DNA from: Nitrospira sp.
GTDB lineage: Bacteria; Nitrospirota; Nitrospiria; Nitrospirales; Nitrospiraceae
Length of the DNA: 64,000 nt
Reading direction: 5' to 3'
Assembly (NCBI GenBank): GCA_018242725.1
Contig: JAFEBI010000022.1
Coordinates: 62,001-126,000, forward strand
Numbering within the stretch: the first letter of the stretch is position 1; every line of letters starts with the position of its first letter. The notes beneath the pieces were generated by a model, which saw nothing but the letters and a program-made list of their open reading frames with translations, had not been told where the DNA came from and made no database searches. Of this stretch, positions 1 through 8,498 are shown piece by piece. Both the position numbers and the translations under genes were made by a program.

Positions 1-23
1 ATGAAGAAGGATTGTAACTGATC

Positions 24-692
24 TTATGTCAGTGTGCCTACTATCTGCGGCGAACGTGTCAGCGCCAGCGTGAGTGGTCGCTGACCGGTCAACCAGTGCG
101 TGAGTTGATCGAGTTCAGCTTGAGGACCGATTGTGATCACGATGTCGCCAGGACGGAGAATGAGGTCATGGCTGGGACCCAAGAGGAAGGGCCCTCGCAG
201 TACTGTGGCGATAGAGGATGCGAGCGGTGTGGGAACGGCGCTCAATGGTTGTCCGGCCGCAGCAGCGTCGCGCATCACCGTGAGACGTTCGATCCCAGCT
301 GACCGGACGGTCAGGTCGTGATGCAGCAAGAGCAAGTCTTGATGTATCGCTTCAAGTTTGAGTTCGCGAATTTGTGCATCGACTTGCAGTAAGGAACGTT
401 TCAGTTCATGCACGCGAGCACGGGCATCGGTTAAGGCCTCATCGACCGCGTACACAATCGAATCCGGTTGAAGTCTGGAGTGGAGCCGATCGGATACCTG
501 CACGGCAATAAGTCTCCCAACTCGATCGGTCACATCGTCGATGCGTTGGAGCAAGGAGGAAGCTTGCCAATGTAGTCGGATAATCTCAACTTTACGGTTG
601 ACGACTTCGGAGATTGACAAGATGCCTTCGTAAAAAGCATGTCCGGTGATTGAAAGTTCCTTATGGACTCGGTCAAACAAGTCAAATGCCAT
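24..692 (-). CDS. helical protein with C-terminal RCK_C/TrkA-C-like domain
   Basis: The 222-residue product is mostly helical up to about residue 145, with charged heptad-like stretches and no signal peptide or membrane segment. From about residue 165 it shows the glycine/hydrophobic pattern of an RCK_C (TrkA-C) ligand-binding domain, with a GDIVITIG strand near residue 183 followed by a helix. RCK_C domains regulate potassium channels and other transporters by binding small ligands. No channel or transporter gene is adjacent, so the partner is unknown. It may be a stand-alone regulatory subunit. The domain call rests on pattern recognition only. Confidence 0.7.
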   Translation of the reverse strand: MAFDLFDRVHKELSITGHAFYEGILSISEVVNRKVEIIRLHWQASSLLQRIDDVTDRVGRLIAVQVSDRLHSRLQPDSIVYAVDEALTDARARVHELKRSLLQVDAQIRELKLEAIHQDLLLLHHDLTVRSAGIERLTVMRDAAAAGQPLSAVPTPLASSIATVLRGPFLLGPSHDLILRPGDIVITIGPQAELDQLTHWLTGQRPLTLALTRSPQIVGTLT

Positions 693-1260
693 GTTCTGAT
701 AACGTATATTATGTCAACTTGAAGATTATTCCGCCTAATCGGTAACGCCTACCGGCTTCCTGCTCGACTATACAAGAAAGCGATTCATCAGATGCTGATC
801 GGACTATAGCACATTCATCCCTCAGGAGCAGCACATGATCGGATCATCTGTTCCATCCGCCGTAGCAACTGGCTGTAATAATACGAACCCCCATGGTTAT
901 GGCCGCTTGAGAATAAAGTTTGAGTGTCTGTTGAAGTTATGAAGTGCGAGTAATCCAAGCCTCCCTGCCCTGCCAGACCTGGTCATCCTATACGGCTATC
1001 CGATCTTTAAGCCCGCAACACGCAAGCTGACCGACACGGCATCTCAAGCTGTCGTCTGATAAAAGGTGAACCCTGCGGAGTGAATTTATTGGCGACTCTG
1101 TGGCCAGGTATGGACGACACGGACACCGCTTGTGTGTACCAGGGCTTTACGAAAAAGCTTTATACCAGATGTGCTCGGCCTCAGCGCCATTGGGTCATGG
1201 CTCACACGCAAGCTATTATATTGCACTTGGAGTTAGAATTTGAGTAGATAAACGATATCA
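693..1260. other. intergenic stretch with no recognisable gene
   Basis: These 568 bases separate two divergent genes. I found no open frame with a ribosome-binding site, no RNA gene and no convincing repeat. It must hold the promoters of both flanking genes, but no clear -35/-10 pair can be named. Confidence 0.5.
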
Positions 1261-1938
1261 ATGTCGCTCTTGAACCCCACTGTGCTGATTGCCGATGACC
1301 ATCCGCTTGTAGCGGAAGGACTGAAACAACTACTCGAATCAGACTTTGAGATTTTGGGGACACTCAGTAATGGGGACGAGCTTATTCAACAGGCGCAATT
1401 GTTACGCCCAGATATTATTCTACTTGACGCGGTCATCCCACCGCAGAACGGATTCAGCACGGCTCGGCGGCTCAAGGAATGTGTGCCAAACTCGCGCATC
1501 ATTTTTGTCACAATGCTGGATGAGCCTACACACGTAAGTGAAGCATTTAGGACTGGAGCCAAAGGGTACGTGCTCAAACATTCGCTCTCATCGGACCTCG
1601 TCCATGCCATACGAGCTGTACTTCAGAACGAACAGTACCTCTCACCGGGAATCACGGGCGAGGTCCGCGAGTCGGTGGAATATCCTTGGACAAAACCCGG
1701 GGGGTTCACTGGTCACCTGACTGAACGGCAAAAACAGGTCTTGCAGTTACTTTCTCGCGGAGACTCCACAAAGGTGATCGCGCAAACCTTACATATCTCT
1801 CAAAAGACCGTTTTGTTCCATAAAACAAGCATTTTTAAAAAACTTGGAGTCCGATCACCTAGCGACCTCACCAAGTTTGCCCTGACCCAAGGACTGACCT
1901 CGCTGAGCACCACCAAGCAAACACCGGACTCACCTTAG
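1261..1938 (+). CDS. NarL/FixJ-family response regulator
   Basis: A 225-residue two-domain regulator. The N-terminal receiver domain (about 6-120) has the acidic pair in ADDH (11-13), phosphoacceptor Asp56 in ILLDAVIP, Thr84 and Lys106. The C-terminal LuxR-type helix-turn-helix (about 153-215) has the LTERQKQVLQLL and KVIAQTLHISQKTV helices. One residue is unusual: the recognition helix has VLFHKT where most family members have V-x-x-H-R/I. No kinase is adjacent. The HisKA_3 hybrid kinases further along the window are plausible partners because that kinase class usually signals to NarL-type regulators. No good Shine-Dalgarno precedes the ATG. Confidence 0.9.
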   Translation: MSLLNPTVLIADDHPLVAEGLKQLLESDFEILGTLSNGDELIQQAQLLRPDIILLDAVIPPQNGFSTARRLKECVPNSRIIFVTMLDEPTHVSEAFRTGAKGYVLKHSLSSDLVHAIRAVLQNEQYLSPGITGEVRESVEYPWTKPGGFTGHLTERQKQVLQLLSRGDSTKVIAQTLHISQKTVLFHKTSIFKKLGVRSPSDLTKFALTQGLTSLSTTKQTPDSP

Positions 1939-2117
1939 CGAAGTTGTGAAGGCCAGCTGTCACCGTATTAGGCCGAAGTAGGTGCGTGCCGAGAAGAAGT
2001 GTGCCAGGGTGAGTTGATGAGCCCGCACAATCCTCAATTACCGAAGTTCAAGAAGCGCATTCGCTCTACAATTAAGCAGCGTCTGCCTTGGCATCCTAAA
2101 TGGATATTGTTTTGGCT

Positions 2118-2810
2118 CTATGATGAAGAGGGCTCTGATGGTGTAACGGTTTGCAGCGTGATGAGACCATTTCTAATCGCATATTTCGTAAGCTCAGGTC
2201 TGGTTTTGAGTCTGAGCTCTTTCATGATCCGCGTGCGATGAAATTCCACAGTTTTTGTCGACACGTTGAGGATGGAGGCGATTTCCTTGGTCGATCGCCC
2301 CTCTGCCACCAATTGGAGAACTTCACGCTGCCGCGGACTCAAGGAATGATCGAAACCGCTTTCCCCTGTCTCTCCCTGCCCTGCTTGTTGGATCGGTCGA
2401 TTCATGTGATCTACAAGGCCTTGCGCCACACTCGGAGAAATGTATGTATTGCCTTTCAACACTTCCTTCACAGCGTGAAGGAGTTCGCCTGACAACGACT
2501 GCTTGAGCACGTATCCGGTCACCCCAAGGCGGAAAGCTTCCACTACAAAAACCTGGTCTGCGTGCATGGTCAGCACTAAAATTTTAACTTTAGGATCGAA
2601 CTGTTTGACTTGCCTCGCAGCATCCAATCCGTTCAGTAAGGGCAAAGAAATATCAACGATGATCAAGTCTGGGTGCATTTCCGGTAAAGCTTTTATCAGT
2701 GCTCTGCCGTCGGAGAATACCCCCACAATATCCGCTTCAGACTCAAGAAGCTTCTGAATACCTTCGGCAACCAAAAGATGGTCATCGGCAAGTAATACTC
2801 GCGGTTTCAT
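2118..2810 (-). CDS. NarL/FixJ-family response regulator
   Basis: A 230-residue response regulator, paralogous to the one at 1261-1938 and convergent with it. The receiver (about 3-117) has Asp53 in LIIVDISLP, Thr81 and Lys103. The LuxR-type helix-turn-helix (about 155-218) starts at LSPRQREVLQLV and has the standard STKTVEFHRTRI recognition helix. A Shine-Dalgarno-like GAGGGAGGGG lies just upstream of the ATG. Having two similar regulators next to each other without a kinase suggests duplication and orphan status, with input from a distant kinase. Confidence 0.9.
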   Translation of the reverse strand: MKPRVLLADDHLLVAEGIQKLLESEADIVGVFSDGRALIKALPEMHPDLIIVDISLPLLNGLDAARQVKQFDPKVKILVLTMHADQVFVVEAFRLGVTGYVLKQSLSGELLHAVKEVLKGNTYISPSVAQGLVDHMNRPIQQAGQGETGESGFDHSLSPRQREVLQLVAEGRSTKEIASILNVSTKTVEFHRTRIMKELRLKTRPELTKYAIRNGLITLQTVTPSEPSSS

Positions 2811-2992
2811 TGAACCCCTCCCTCACCAAATGAGCCTACCCGGTAGCACAGAACTTGATTTGATAGGAACCTATGCTAGGTAGTGTCATTTGTACCGACG
2901 TTTAATGTCAAGGGGGAGGGATTGGATAAGCTGAGTAGTCTCTGTGGAACCAGTACGAACTGCGCATTGCCGTAGCAAATGTCCTGTGCAAT

Positions 2993-3163
2993 TCATGAAA
3001 TCTCCGCGAGGACAGTTTTTACCAAGCAAATGCTCGTCAGCGTTTCTTCTTGGGCCTTGGCTCGACACTGCTCTGGCTTGCCTTTTAGTTTGACCTCTCG
3101 GTGCCACAGTAAAACCAAAAAGAGCAGCAGGAAGATGATCGTAAACAGTTGCCGCCGTGCCAT
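2993..3163 (-). CDS. putative small single-pass membrane protein
   Basis: A 56-residue frame (ATG at 3163, TGA at 2993) starts MARRQLF, followed by about 14 almost purely hydrophobic residues (IIFLLLFLVLLW). A charged tail follows with two cysteines (residues 33 and 46). The positive N-terminus plus a membrane helix suggests an N-in inner-membrane microprotein. The upstream TTGGAA is only a weak ribosome-binding site. A longer frame on the same strand (2886-3194) has a much less protein-like composition. I do not recognise the family. Confidence 0.4.
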   Translation of the reverse strand: MARRQLFTIIFLLLFLVLLWHREVKLKGKPEQCRAKAQEETLTSICLVKTVLAEIS

Positions 3164-3326
3164 GTACATTCCAAGAGTTAGTGGTTAGTTGCAATCAAGT
3201 CCGCGCCAGGATGAACATCTTTCACGCAGCATAAAACTGAACCTGCGAACCGCTTCAGCGAGCGCTTGCTGAAATCATACGAGAGCAGGTCATCCTTTCT
3301 TATTCACGCCCTCTGGCCTCTGAATA

Positions 3327-4712
3327 TTATGTGGAAGACCCCAGCTCTTTGGACCAAAAAAGAACTAGACCATGACCACCTCGTGACGGCCCATCCCCCG
3401 AATCACGAAAAATTCCGAAGTTGTACGTATAATTTATCTCAATCTGGGACTTCCATGGGGCTCCGGAAACAAACCCGACACCGACAGTAGGCATGGAGTC
3501 CGTCACCTGTCTGATCGTCCGTTGAGAGGTAAAATGCGCCTGCTCAATGAATGCCCATCCTGCTTCGACATAAGGATAGAGGAAAAATAATGCTTCGTAG
3601 CGGTACTGCACATTCGCGATTGCATACCGGCTTGGAACAAGCTCATTAAAAGCAACACCGTGAATCATAGGAAGTGAGACGGCCTCCCATTCATAGCCCG
3701 TCGGACGCCCAGGAAGACGAAACGCGCTGAAGCGGTCCAGATCTTTTCCAATGCCTCCATGTAGACTTGAAATCAGCCGATGCTTCTCACTTTTAAAAAA
3801 TGGCAGACCCGCAGCCGCCAGAATATACCCACTCATCGCTAAGTACGTCTGTTCCCTCCTAACATCTGGCGTTTCGAGCGGTGGACCTCCCCATGGGACC
3901 CACTTTGCTCGGTGTCCATAGAAGAAGTCTCCCCCAATGGTCACGCCCTTGTGGGGCAACTCCATGAGATTGCGATTCAAAGAATCCGTCCGAAGTCTCA
4001 CATGAACTCGACCTTCATAGGTGTCACTGGGGACACCGTATTGCGGCGAGGTATGATTGGTGCCCCGAAACCAGCGATACCCAGGTTCATACGTCACAAA
4101 CAGATTGACTGCGCTGTCCTGGAGGAAGGGATGAACAGGCAGTCGGTAACCAACACCGATCCCTCCAAACACATAATTCCATTCCAATTCCGTTTCCCGG
4201 ATACGCTGTCCCTCGACATACTCCGATCGTCCTAGTGGCGCAATGAAGCTGTTCAAAGAAAATAGGAGCGTCCAATTGGGATAATCTCGAAGACCGATGG
4301 AATATGCGAGATCGTTTACGGCAACGGAAATGGTCCCGCGGAAACGTCGGTTATCATCATCCCAATTCCGCCAGATATATAACGCCCCAAAGGGAAGCAC
4401 CTCGACCTGAGAAGGTCCATCCGGAATCCACTGTACCCCGAAACTAGCTGCTGTGACGGATCGTCGGTCGCGAGAGGCGACATGGATTTCCTCTCCAAAC
4501 AGTTTGGTGCGAAAGTCTTTTCCAGCAAGCGGTGTAGGCTCTTCCGTGGGACTGGTATCTTCCGCAGAGACATCAGCGAGAGTGTCTCCCGGATTGCCAT
4601 ATGAGACGACCAATAGAACAAGAGATGTGGAAAATAATCGGCTTAATTTAAGACTGCTAACCAAGGCATACACGTTGGGGCTACTATCCTTTCCATGAAC
4701 GGCAACTCGCAC
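3327..4712 (-). CDS. outer-membrane beta-barrel protein
   Basis: A 461-residue exported protein from a GTG start. A hydrophobic export signal (about 22-46) precedes a Thr/Pro/Glu-rich linker. The rest is alternating beta strands rich in aromatic and polar residues, with repeated Tyr/Trp-Gly turns. The C-terminus is strand-rich (GGHGLVLFWSKELGSST), though not the classical terminal Phe. The architecture fits a barrel of roughly sixteen strands. I see no periplasmic accessory domain and cannot name a substrate. No operon partner is evident. Confidence 0.7.
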   Translation of the reverse strand: MRVAVHGKDSSPNVYALVSSLKLSRLFSTSLVLLVVSYGNPGDTLADVSAEDTSPTEEPTPLAGKDFRTKLFGEEIHVASRDRRSVTAASFGVQWIPDGPSQVEVLPFGALYIWRNWDDDNRRFRGTISVAVNDLAYSIGLRDYPNWTLLFSLNSFIAPLGRSEYVEGQRIRETELEWNYVFGGIGVGYRLPVHPFLQDSAVNLFVTYEPGYRWFRGTNHTSPQYGVPSDTYEGRVHVRLRTDSLNRNLMELPHKGVTIGGDFFYGHRAKWVPWGGPPLETPDVRREQTYLAMSGYILAAAGLPFFKSEKHRLISSLHGGIGKDLDRFSAFRLPGRPTGYEWEAVSLPMIHGVAFNELVPSRYAIANVQYRYEALFFLYPYVEAGWAFIEQAHFTSQRTIRQVTDSMPTVGVGFVSGAPWKSQIEINYTYNFGIFRDSGDGPSRGGHGLVLFWSKELGSST

Positions 4713-4821
4713 AGGGCAACGACTCTGGCGCTCGCAGATATGCCGCGAACATCGTCAGGAACCCATCTCCCCAACCGAAATCCTGACAACCGGCTCCTTG
4801 CTTTTTTCTCGAATCACCGTC

Positions 4822-5198
4822 CTATTTCTTTTTTTCCATGTTCGTTTTTTCAGCGTCGGATTGTGAAAGGGGTCGTATAGACAGAAGATGCTGTTGGTCA
4901 TTAGCCTGGGCTTCGATCATATCTCCCTGCCTGATTTGCCCGACCACCTTCGTTGCATCGTCTCGATGCAACCGGACCTCCCCTTCTTTTGCTTTAATGA
5001 CGATCTCTTTCCCATCAATATGCAGCACCTTTCCTCTGTACCGACCTTCTTTGAAACCGGTTTGATCCGTCGCAGAGAACGTTTTCATATTGTCTGATGG
5101 AGATGGAGAGTTCTGCGCTTCAGCGCCCCCCCGACGCCAAATAGTGCGACAACAAGCGACAGATAGCACATCCATGCGGTAATCTGACGACCGTTCAT
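4822..5198 (-). CDS. small exported protein, reading frame broken at a G7 tract
   Basis: The ATG at 5198 is preceded by a strong GGAGGAGG ribosome-binding site (5203-5212). It opens a signal peptide (MNGRQITAWMCYLSLVVALF) but runs into a stop after 37 codons. The mature domain (about 80 residues, GRYRGKVLHIDGKEIVIKAK and onward) lies in another frame. Adding one G to the seven-G run (plus-strand C7 at 5126-5132) fuses the two into a coherent precursor with an AEAQ cleavage region. The mature part is an OB-like small beta domain with a Lys-rich tail. The break may be phase variation, a real mutation or a homopolymer error. Confidence 0.6.
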
Positions 5199-5285
5199 GA
5201 CAATCCTCCTCCGTTAGGCGTTTGAACGTTCCAGCTATTTCTCCTCACTCGGTCATAGCGAAGACCGTGAACCATGAACTCGTGC

Positions 5286-5471
5286 TTATTCACACGCTAT
5301 AGCTTGTCGAAATCGGCAACTATCGCACTCGAATATTAACGAGGCTTGATGGCTAATCGCTCCGACTCGAAAAACAAGATGGTATCGTTGCCCAGCACAG
5401 ACGAGGCAGATATAGCTCGCCGCTTCTCCCTCGACATCCTCGGTCGGTATGTCGCATTGGTTTCGTATCAT
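5286..5471 (-). CDS. zinc-ribbon microprotein
   Basis: A 61-residue product whose ATG (5471) follows a clear GGCAGGAGGGATGA ribosome-binding site. Two CxxC knuckles (CLVC near residue 23 and CDSC near residue 50) are separated by about 23 residues, which is the layout of a treble-clef or zinc-ribbon fold. Acidic residues dominate the first 16 positions. Its role is unknown: it could bind nucleic acid or a protein partner. It sits among single-gene units for stress and envelope proteins. A weak copy of the CTAGGG element lies about 75-95 nt upstream. Confidence 0.6.
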   Translation of the reverse strand: MIRNQCDIPTEDVEGEAASYICLVCAGQRYHLVFRVGAISHQASLIFECDSCRFRQAIACE

Positions 5472-5580
5472 TCATCCCTCCTGCCACAATCATGGTGGAC
5501 CAGCGTGATAGATGAAGCACAGCATAACGGAAACACCTCCGGTGCCCCCCTAGACTAAACCCTTGAGCATCGTGCACCAC

Positions 5581-5908
5581 TACCTAGCAATACGACTAGT
5601 TTCGGCTGGAGGATAACGTGGCGTGATCTCGAGATAAGTTCTTGATACCAGAATAATTAACTGTCGTGATATGGGATCAAATGTCAAGACAAGGTAGCAG
5701 GGGTGGCTTGGCTATCCTAAAGTGGTTCGCGTGTTATTGACACAGAACCCGACGCACATGGAAGCGGGAGATGCATTAGTGAGGTCTTAATCCGCTCCGC
5801 CCCTCACCCAGGCGAGGAGCAGAGCAGTGCCGACGTGTAGAACCTGACTAGAAATTGGAACTGCTTCTATTCCAAGAACACATCATCAGGACTGACAATC
5901 GCTGATTC
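5581..5908. other. intergenic stretch with no recognisable gene
   Basis: No open frame here has a plausible start. The sequence is a mosaic without repeats I can match elsewhere in the window. Confidence 0.4.
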
Positions 5909-6307
5909 TTAAATGCTAGGAGGATCTTCTCGATCTTCCCCTGTGAGTACGTTCGATTCCTGAGCTTCCAATGTCTCCATCTCCGTGAGCATGGCAAGTA
6001 ATGCCTGTCGCCTCTGTTGTAAACCAGTCTTTGCCGAATCGGTTGCGAGTGGCTCCTGAGCAGACTCCGGCAAATTGACCAAGGCTTCAGCTTCGCCCAA
6101 GGTTGCATACTTGTATAAGTCTAAATGTTGATGCCCTTCCCCGTACAGACGGGCTAAAACTGATTGTGTTTTGGCATCAAACGCGAGAACGCCCTTCTGA
6201 TCCACATTTCCGTGGTCTTGGGAAGACAGTTGCTCCAAACATTTCAATTGTTCTTTCAAAGCATCACTGCGAGTGAAGGCTGCAAACGAAGCGTTGGTAT
6301 TCGGCAT
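5909..6307 (-). CDS. hypothetical soluble protein, 132 residues
   Basis: The ATG follows a strong GAGGAGG ribosome-binding site (around 6316). The product is soluble, mostly helical and Glu/Gln/Leu-rich, with no signal peptide. Residues 40-75 (VLAFDAKTQSVLARLYGEGH) look like a compact conserved core, and 95-130 form an amphipathic helix ending in an acidic tail. I do not recognise a family. The single-gene layout and neighbours suggest the same stress or envelope regulon as nearby small genes, by context only. Confidence 0.65.
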   Translation of the reverse strand: MPNTNASFAAFTRSDALKEQLKCLEQLSSQDHGNVDQKGVLAFDAKTQSVLARLYGEGHQHLDLYKYATLGEAEALVNLPESAQEPLATDSAKTGLQQRRQALLAMLTEMETLEAQESNVLTGEDREDPPSI

Positions 6308-6355
6308 AATGTAACCTCCTCATACATTAACTACTGTGAACGAATTGGATGAGGT

Positions 6356-6385
6356 ATGAACCGAGATCATATGGCTTCGGTTCAT
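6356..6385. terminator. 9-bp inverted repeat (hairpin)
   Basis: ATGAACCGA at 6356-6364 pairs with TCGGTTCAT at 6377-6385 around a 12-nt loop. It lies downstream of the lipoprotein gene at 6484-6972 and upstream of the 5909-6307 gene, both on the - strand. It could end transcription of the former or act in the leader of the latter. There is no clear U-tract. Confidence 0.3.
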
Positions 6386-6483
6386 GATTGCTCGGTGGAA
6401 GCAGTGCATACATAAAACACCCTCTTTCCGATTCTAGGATGTAAGCTCATTAAGACGTCCCAGTCACATAGTGACAGTCCTCC

Positions 6484-6972
6484 TCATGGCTCTGTATGTG
6501 CCTCAACGGGTGCTAACCACACAACATCAACAAGGCGTGTGAGATCCGAGGCCTTCTGATCGGCCACAAATATGTTGGCGTACTGGCCCTGGAGATTATG
6601 AACAAATTCAGGTTGGTGGTCCATCGGAATCTCCGCAAGCATTGCCAACGAGGAAAGGTACTCGCCGCGGCCTTGCGCAATTTCGTGCTCCACATTGCCG
6701 AAGTTATGGGCAATGAAGGCGTGCACGCGTTGCTTAGCTCGAATTAAATGCTCGTTTCCCACTCGAGTCCCGGGTGTGGTGCTTGAAGTAAACTCCTTAC
6801 TGGGCTGGGTAAATTCTGAGGAGGCCTGTGTTGTGCCATTAGAGACCGCAGTGGTCGCGTCGAATGGGGCTTTCACAAGTTCGACGGTGGCGTCACACCC
6901 AGCAAGCCCGATCAGAAGACAAAGCGTCAATCCTGTGGTTGGAAGACTGAAAAGTATCGATTTCAACATCAA
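6484..6972 (-). CDS. DUF3015-like lipoprotein
   Basis: A 162-residue precursor with a lipoprotein signal: hydrophobic 10-24 and lipobox LAGC with Cys26. A Thr/Ser-rich segment (33-67, with ATTAVSNGTT and FTSSTTPG) follows. The helical C-terminal domain contains GEYLSSLAMLAEIP, the most DUF3015-like stretch. It should be anchored in the outer or inner membrane facing the periplasm. It is separated by only about 36 nt from the LEA-like gene upstream (7009-7293), so the two probably form one transcript. Function is unknown. Confidence 0.7.
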   Translation of the reverse strand: MMLKSILFSLPTTGLTLCLLIGLAGCDATVELVKAPFDATTAVSNGTTQASSEFTQPSKEFTSSTTPGTRVGNEHLIRAKQRVHAFIAHNFGNVEHEIAQGRGEYLSSLAMLAEIPMDHQPEFVHNLQGQYANIFVADQKASDLTRLVDVVWLAPVEAHTEP

Positions 6973-7008
6973 AATCTCCTTATCATTGGCGATAAAGACA
7001 TACTGGTC

Positions 7009-7293
7009 TCAGTCCTTGATTTTTTCTGATAACTCTTTTGCTTTGCCTTTCCCCCGCTCAACGGCACCCTTGGCATTGCCTTTGGCTCTTTCCACACCTG
7101 CCTTCAGATCGTTACCCTTTGCCTCTTCCTTGAGTGCTTTTGCTTCTCCTTTGGTCTCTTCGACGGCTCCTTTCATATCACCTTTGGCCTTTTCCATTTG
7201 AGCCTTGACCTCTCCTGCGCTGCTGCCGGTTGGAAGTCCCACTACGCCTGCCGAAGCCAATGACATTATCCCCAATACTGCACAGATCCACAT
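7009..7293 (-). CDS. exported LEA/CsbD-like coiled protein
   Basis: A 94-residue product. The first about 26 residues form a signal peptide or membrane anchor (VLGIMSLASAGVVGLP). The remainder is a low-complexity Lys/Glu/Gly/Ala helix with repeated KGxxKGAVExxKGxAK units, typical of late-embryogenesis-abundant and CsbD-like desiccation or stress proteins. A GAGGAGG ribosome-binding site precedes the ATG. A CTAGGG-N6-CCAG element lies about 97-116 nt upstream. It probably heads a two-gene unit with the DUF3015-like lipoprotein. Protection of periplasmic components under stress is inferred from the family. Confidence 0.75.
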   Translation of the reverse strand: MWICAVLGIMSLASAGVVGLPTGSSAGEVKAQMEKAKGDMKGAVEETKGEAKALKEEAKGNDLKAGVERAKGNAKGAVERGKGKAKELSEKIKD

Positions 7294-7389
7294 AATGACC
7301 TCCTCGTGGTGAATAGAGCTAAATAGGAATTGAAATACAACAATAATCCATTAGCTATGAATGTCTTTTAGATGAATCCCGGATGTTGT

Positions 7390-7409
7390 GGTCCTGGCTG
7401 AATCCCTAG
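7390..7409 (-). promoter_or_regulatory. CTAGGG-N6-CCAG element
   Basis: Read on the - strand, CTAGGG, six bases (ATTCAG) and CCAGGACC, placed about 97-116 nt upstream of the LEA-like gene at 7009-7293. It is nearly the same as the copy at 16870-16889 and matches the copies at 27045, 7540, 10499 and 29301 in layout. It could be an operator or an alternative-sigma promoter element. I cannot tell which. Confidence 0.5.
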
Positions 7410-7539
7410 CTGAGCATGTCTTATCCCCCGGTGTGACCCCACGGATAAAATTGGGTGAGGTAATGAATCGAGACAGGTGCCCTTATCTGTACAGAATGTT
7501 TCACCATCTCGTACGGTTGTGACCTCATCACACCAAGAA

Positions 7540-7559
7540 CTAGGGCTTTTTCGAGTACT
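7540..7559 (+). promoter_or_regulatory. CTAGGG-N6-CGAG element
   Basis: CTAGGG, CTTTTT, CGAGTACT lies about 120-140 nt upstream of the DUF883-like gene at 7681. It agrees with the copy at 29301-29320 at 17 of 20 positions and with that at 10499-10518 in the GAACTAG and AGTAC blocks. Confidence 0.5.
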
Positions 7560-7680
7560 CACTAGACAGGAATCCGATAGAGTGCGCCTACCGTTGTTGT
7601 GGTTCACGACACGGTGCGTGGAAATGGTCGTGGCAAGACTATCTAGCTGAATATGTTCACTTTTAACTAGGAGGTACGCG

Positions 7681-8031
7681 ATGCAGAGAACGGAATCTCT
7701 TGAAAGAACCGGTGAGCAGCTGACCCGTGAGGGCATGGATTTTATCAACAAGGCAAGCGACAAAACCCGTGAAACCGTGGAATCCGTAGGAGACAAAATC
7801 GCGGGTGCCTCGGAAACTCTTCAGGGTAAGTTGAAAGAAACCGGCAAGGAGGTAGGGGAAGTGGTAACGGCCGTGTCAGATAAGGTTCGATCCTCAGCTC
7901 AGTACCTTGAGGATTCAAGCGTTCAGGAAGTGGTGGAAGACGTGACCAGCCTTATCAAGCGATATCCCATTCATGCCATTCTGATTGGTGCAGGAATCGG
8001 CTTTCTTCTGGCGAGAGGACGCACCCAGTAG
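7681..8031 (+). CDS. DUF883/YqjD-like membrane-anchored protein
   Basis: A 116-residue protein after a strong AGGAGG ribosome-binding site. Residues 1-85 form a long charged amphipathic helix with repeats such as SDKTRETVESVGDKIAGASETLQGKLKETG. Residues 93-112 (YPIHAILIGAGIGFLLARGR) are the C-terminal membrane anchor with the GxGxGxLLxR signature of the YqjD/ElaB family. In enterobacteria those proteins are stationary-phase, ribosome-binding inner-membrane proteins. It is first of three co-directional genes with the same theme. Confidence 0.8.
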   Translation: MQRTESLERTGEQLTREGMDFINKASDKTRETVESVGDKIAGASETLQGKLKETGKEVGEVVTAVSDKVRSSAQYLEDSSVQEVVEDVTSLIKRYPIHAILIGAGIGFLLARGRTQ

Positions 8032-8042
8032 GATCACATGAC

Positions 8043-8498
8043 ATGGCTACTATAAGACGACACAAAACGGACGCTGATCGCGAGATTCAACCCAATCCGA
8101 CGGGTCGGGTCGGCGTGCGTCGTTTGGTTTCCGGAATCATGGACGACCTTAAGAAGCTTGCCTACCAACAAGTCCAGCTGGCCATCCATGAGCTACAGAT
8201 GGAGGCTGACCGCGTGGTAACCATCGTTACCACAGCGGTCGGCGCCGTCATTCTTGTGACACTCTGTGCGACATTCCTGCTCTTGACGGCGGTTGCAGCA
8301 CTACATGAGATGGGCGGCTTCTCGCTTTGGAAGAGCTGTGGAGTAGTGGCTCTCATACTAATGGTCCTGGCCGGAATCCTAGGGTTATACCTTAGACTTC
8401 AAACGCAACGCTTTCGGATTCTTCCCATCCGTTCATTGCATACCGTAAAGGAGGATATCAGATGGATCAAGGAATGGATCGCATCACCAAGGATGTGA
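8043..8498 (+). CDS. YqjE/phage-holin-superfamily-like membrane protein
   Basis: A 151-residue protein 11 nt after the previous gene. A basic N-terminus precedes an amphipathic segment (30-58). Two transmembrane helices follow (about 62-85, VTIVTTAVGAVILVTLCATF; and about 98-120, VVALILMVLAGILGLYLRL). This is the YqjE/DUF1469 layout, and in enterobacteria yqjD, yqjE and yqjK are likewise neighbours. Its C-terminal 36 nt overlap the start of the next gene, which suggests translational coupling. An alternative start at Met29 is possible. Confidence 0.75.
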   Translation: MATIRRHKTDADREIQPNPTGRVGVRRLVSGIMDDLKKLAYQQVQLAIHELQMEADRVVTIVTTAVGAVILVTLCATFLLLTAVAALHEMGGFSLWKSCGVVALILMVLAGILGLYLRLQTQRFRILPIRSLHTVKEDIRWIKEWIASPRM

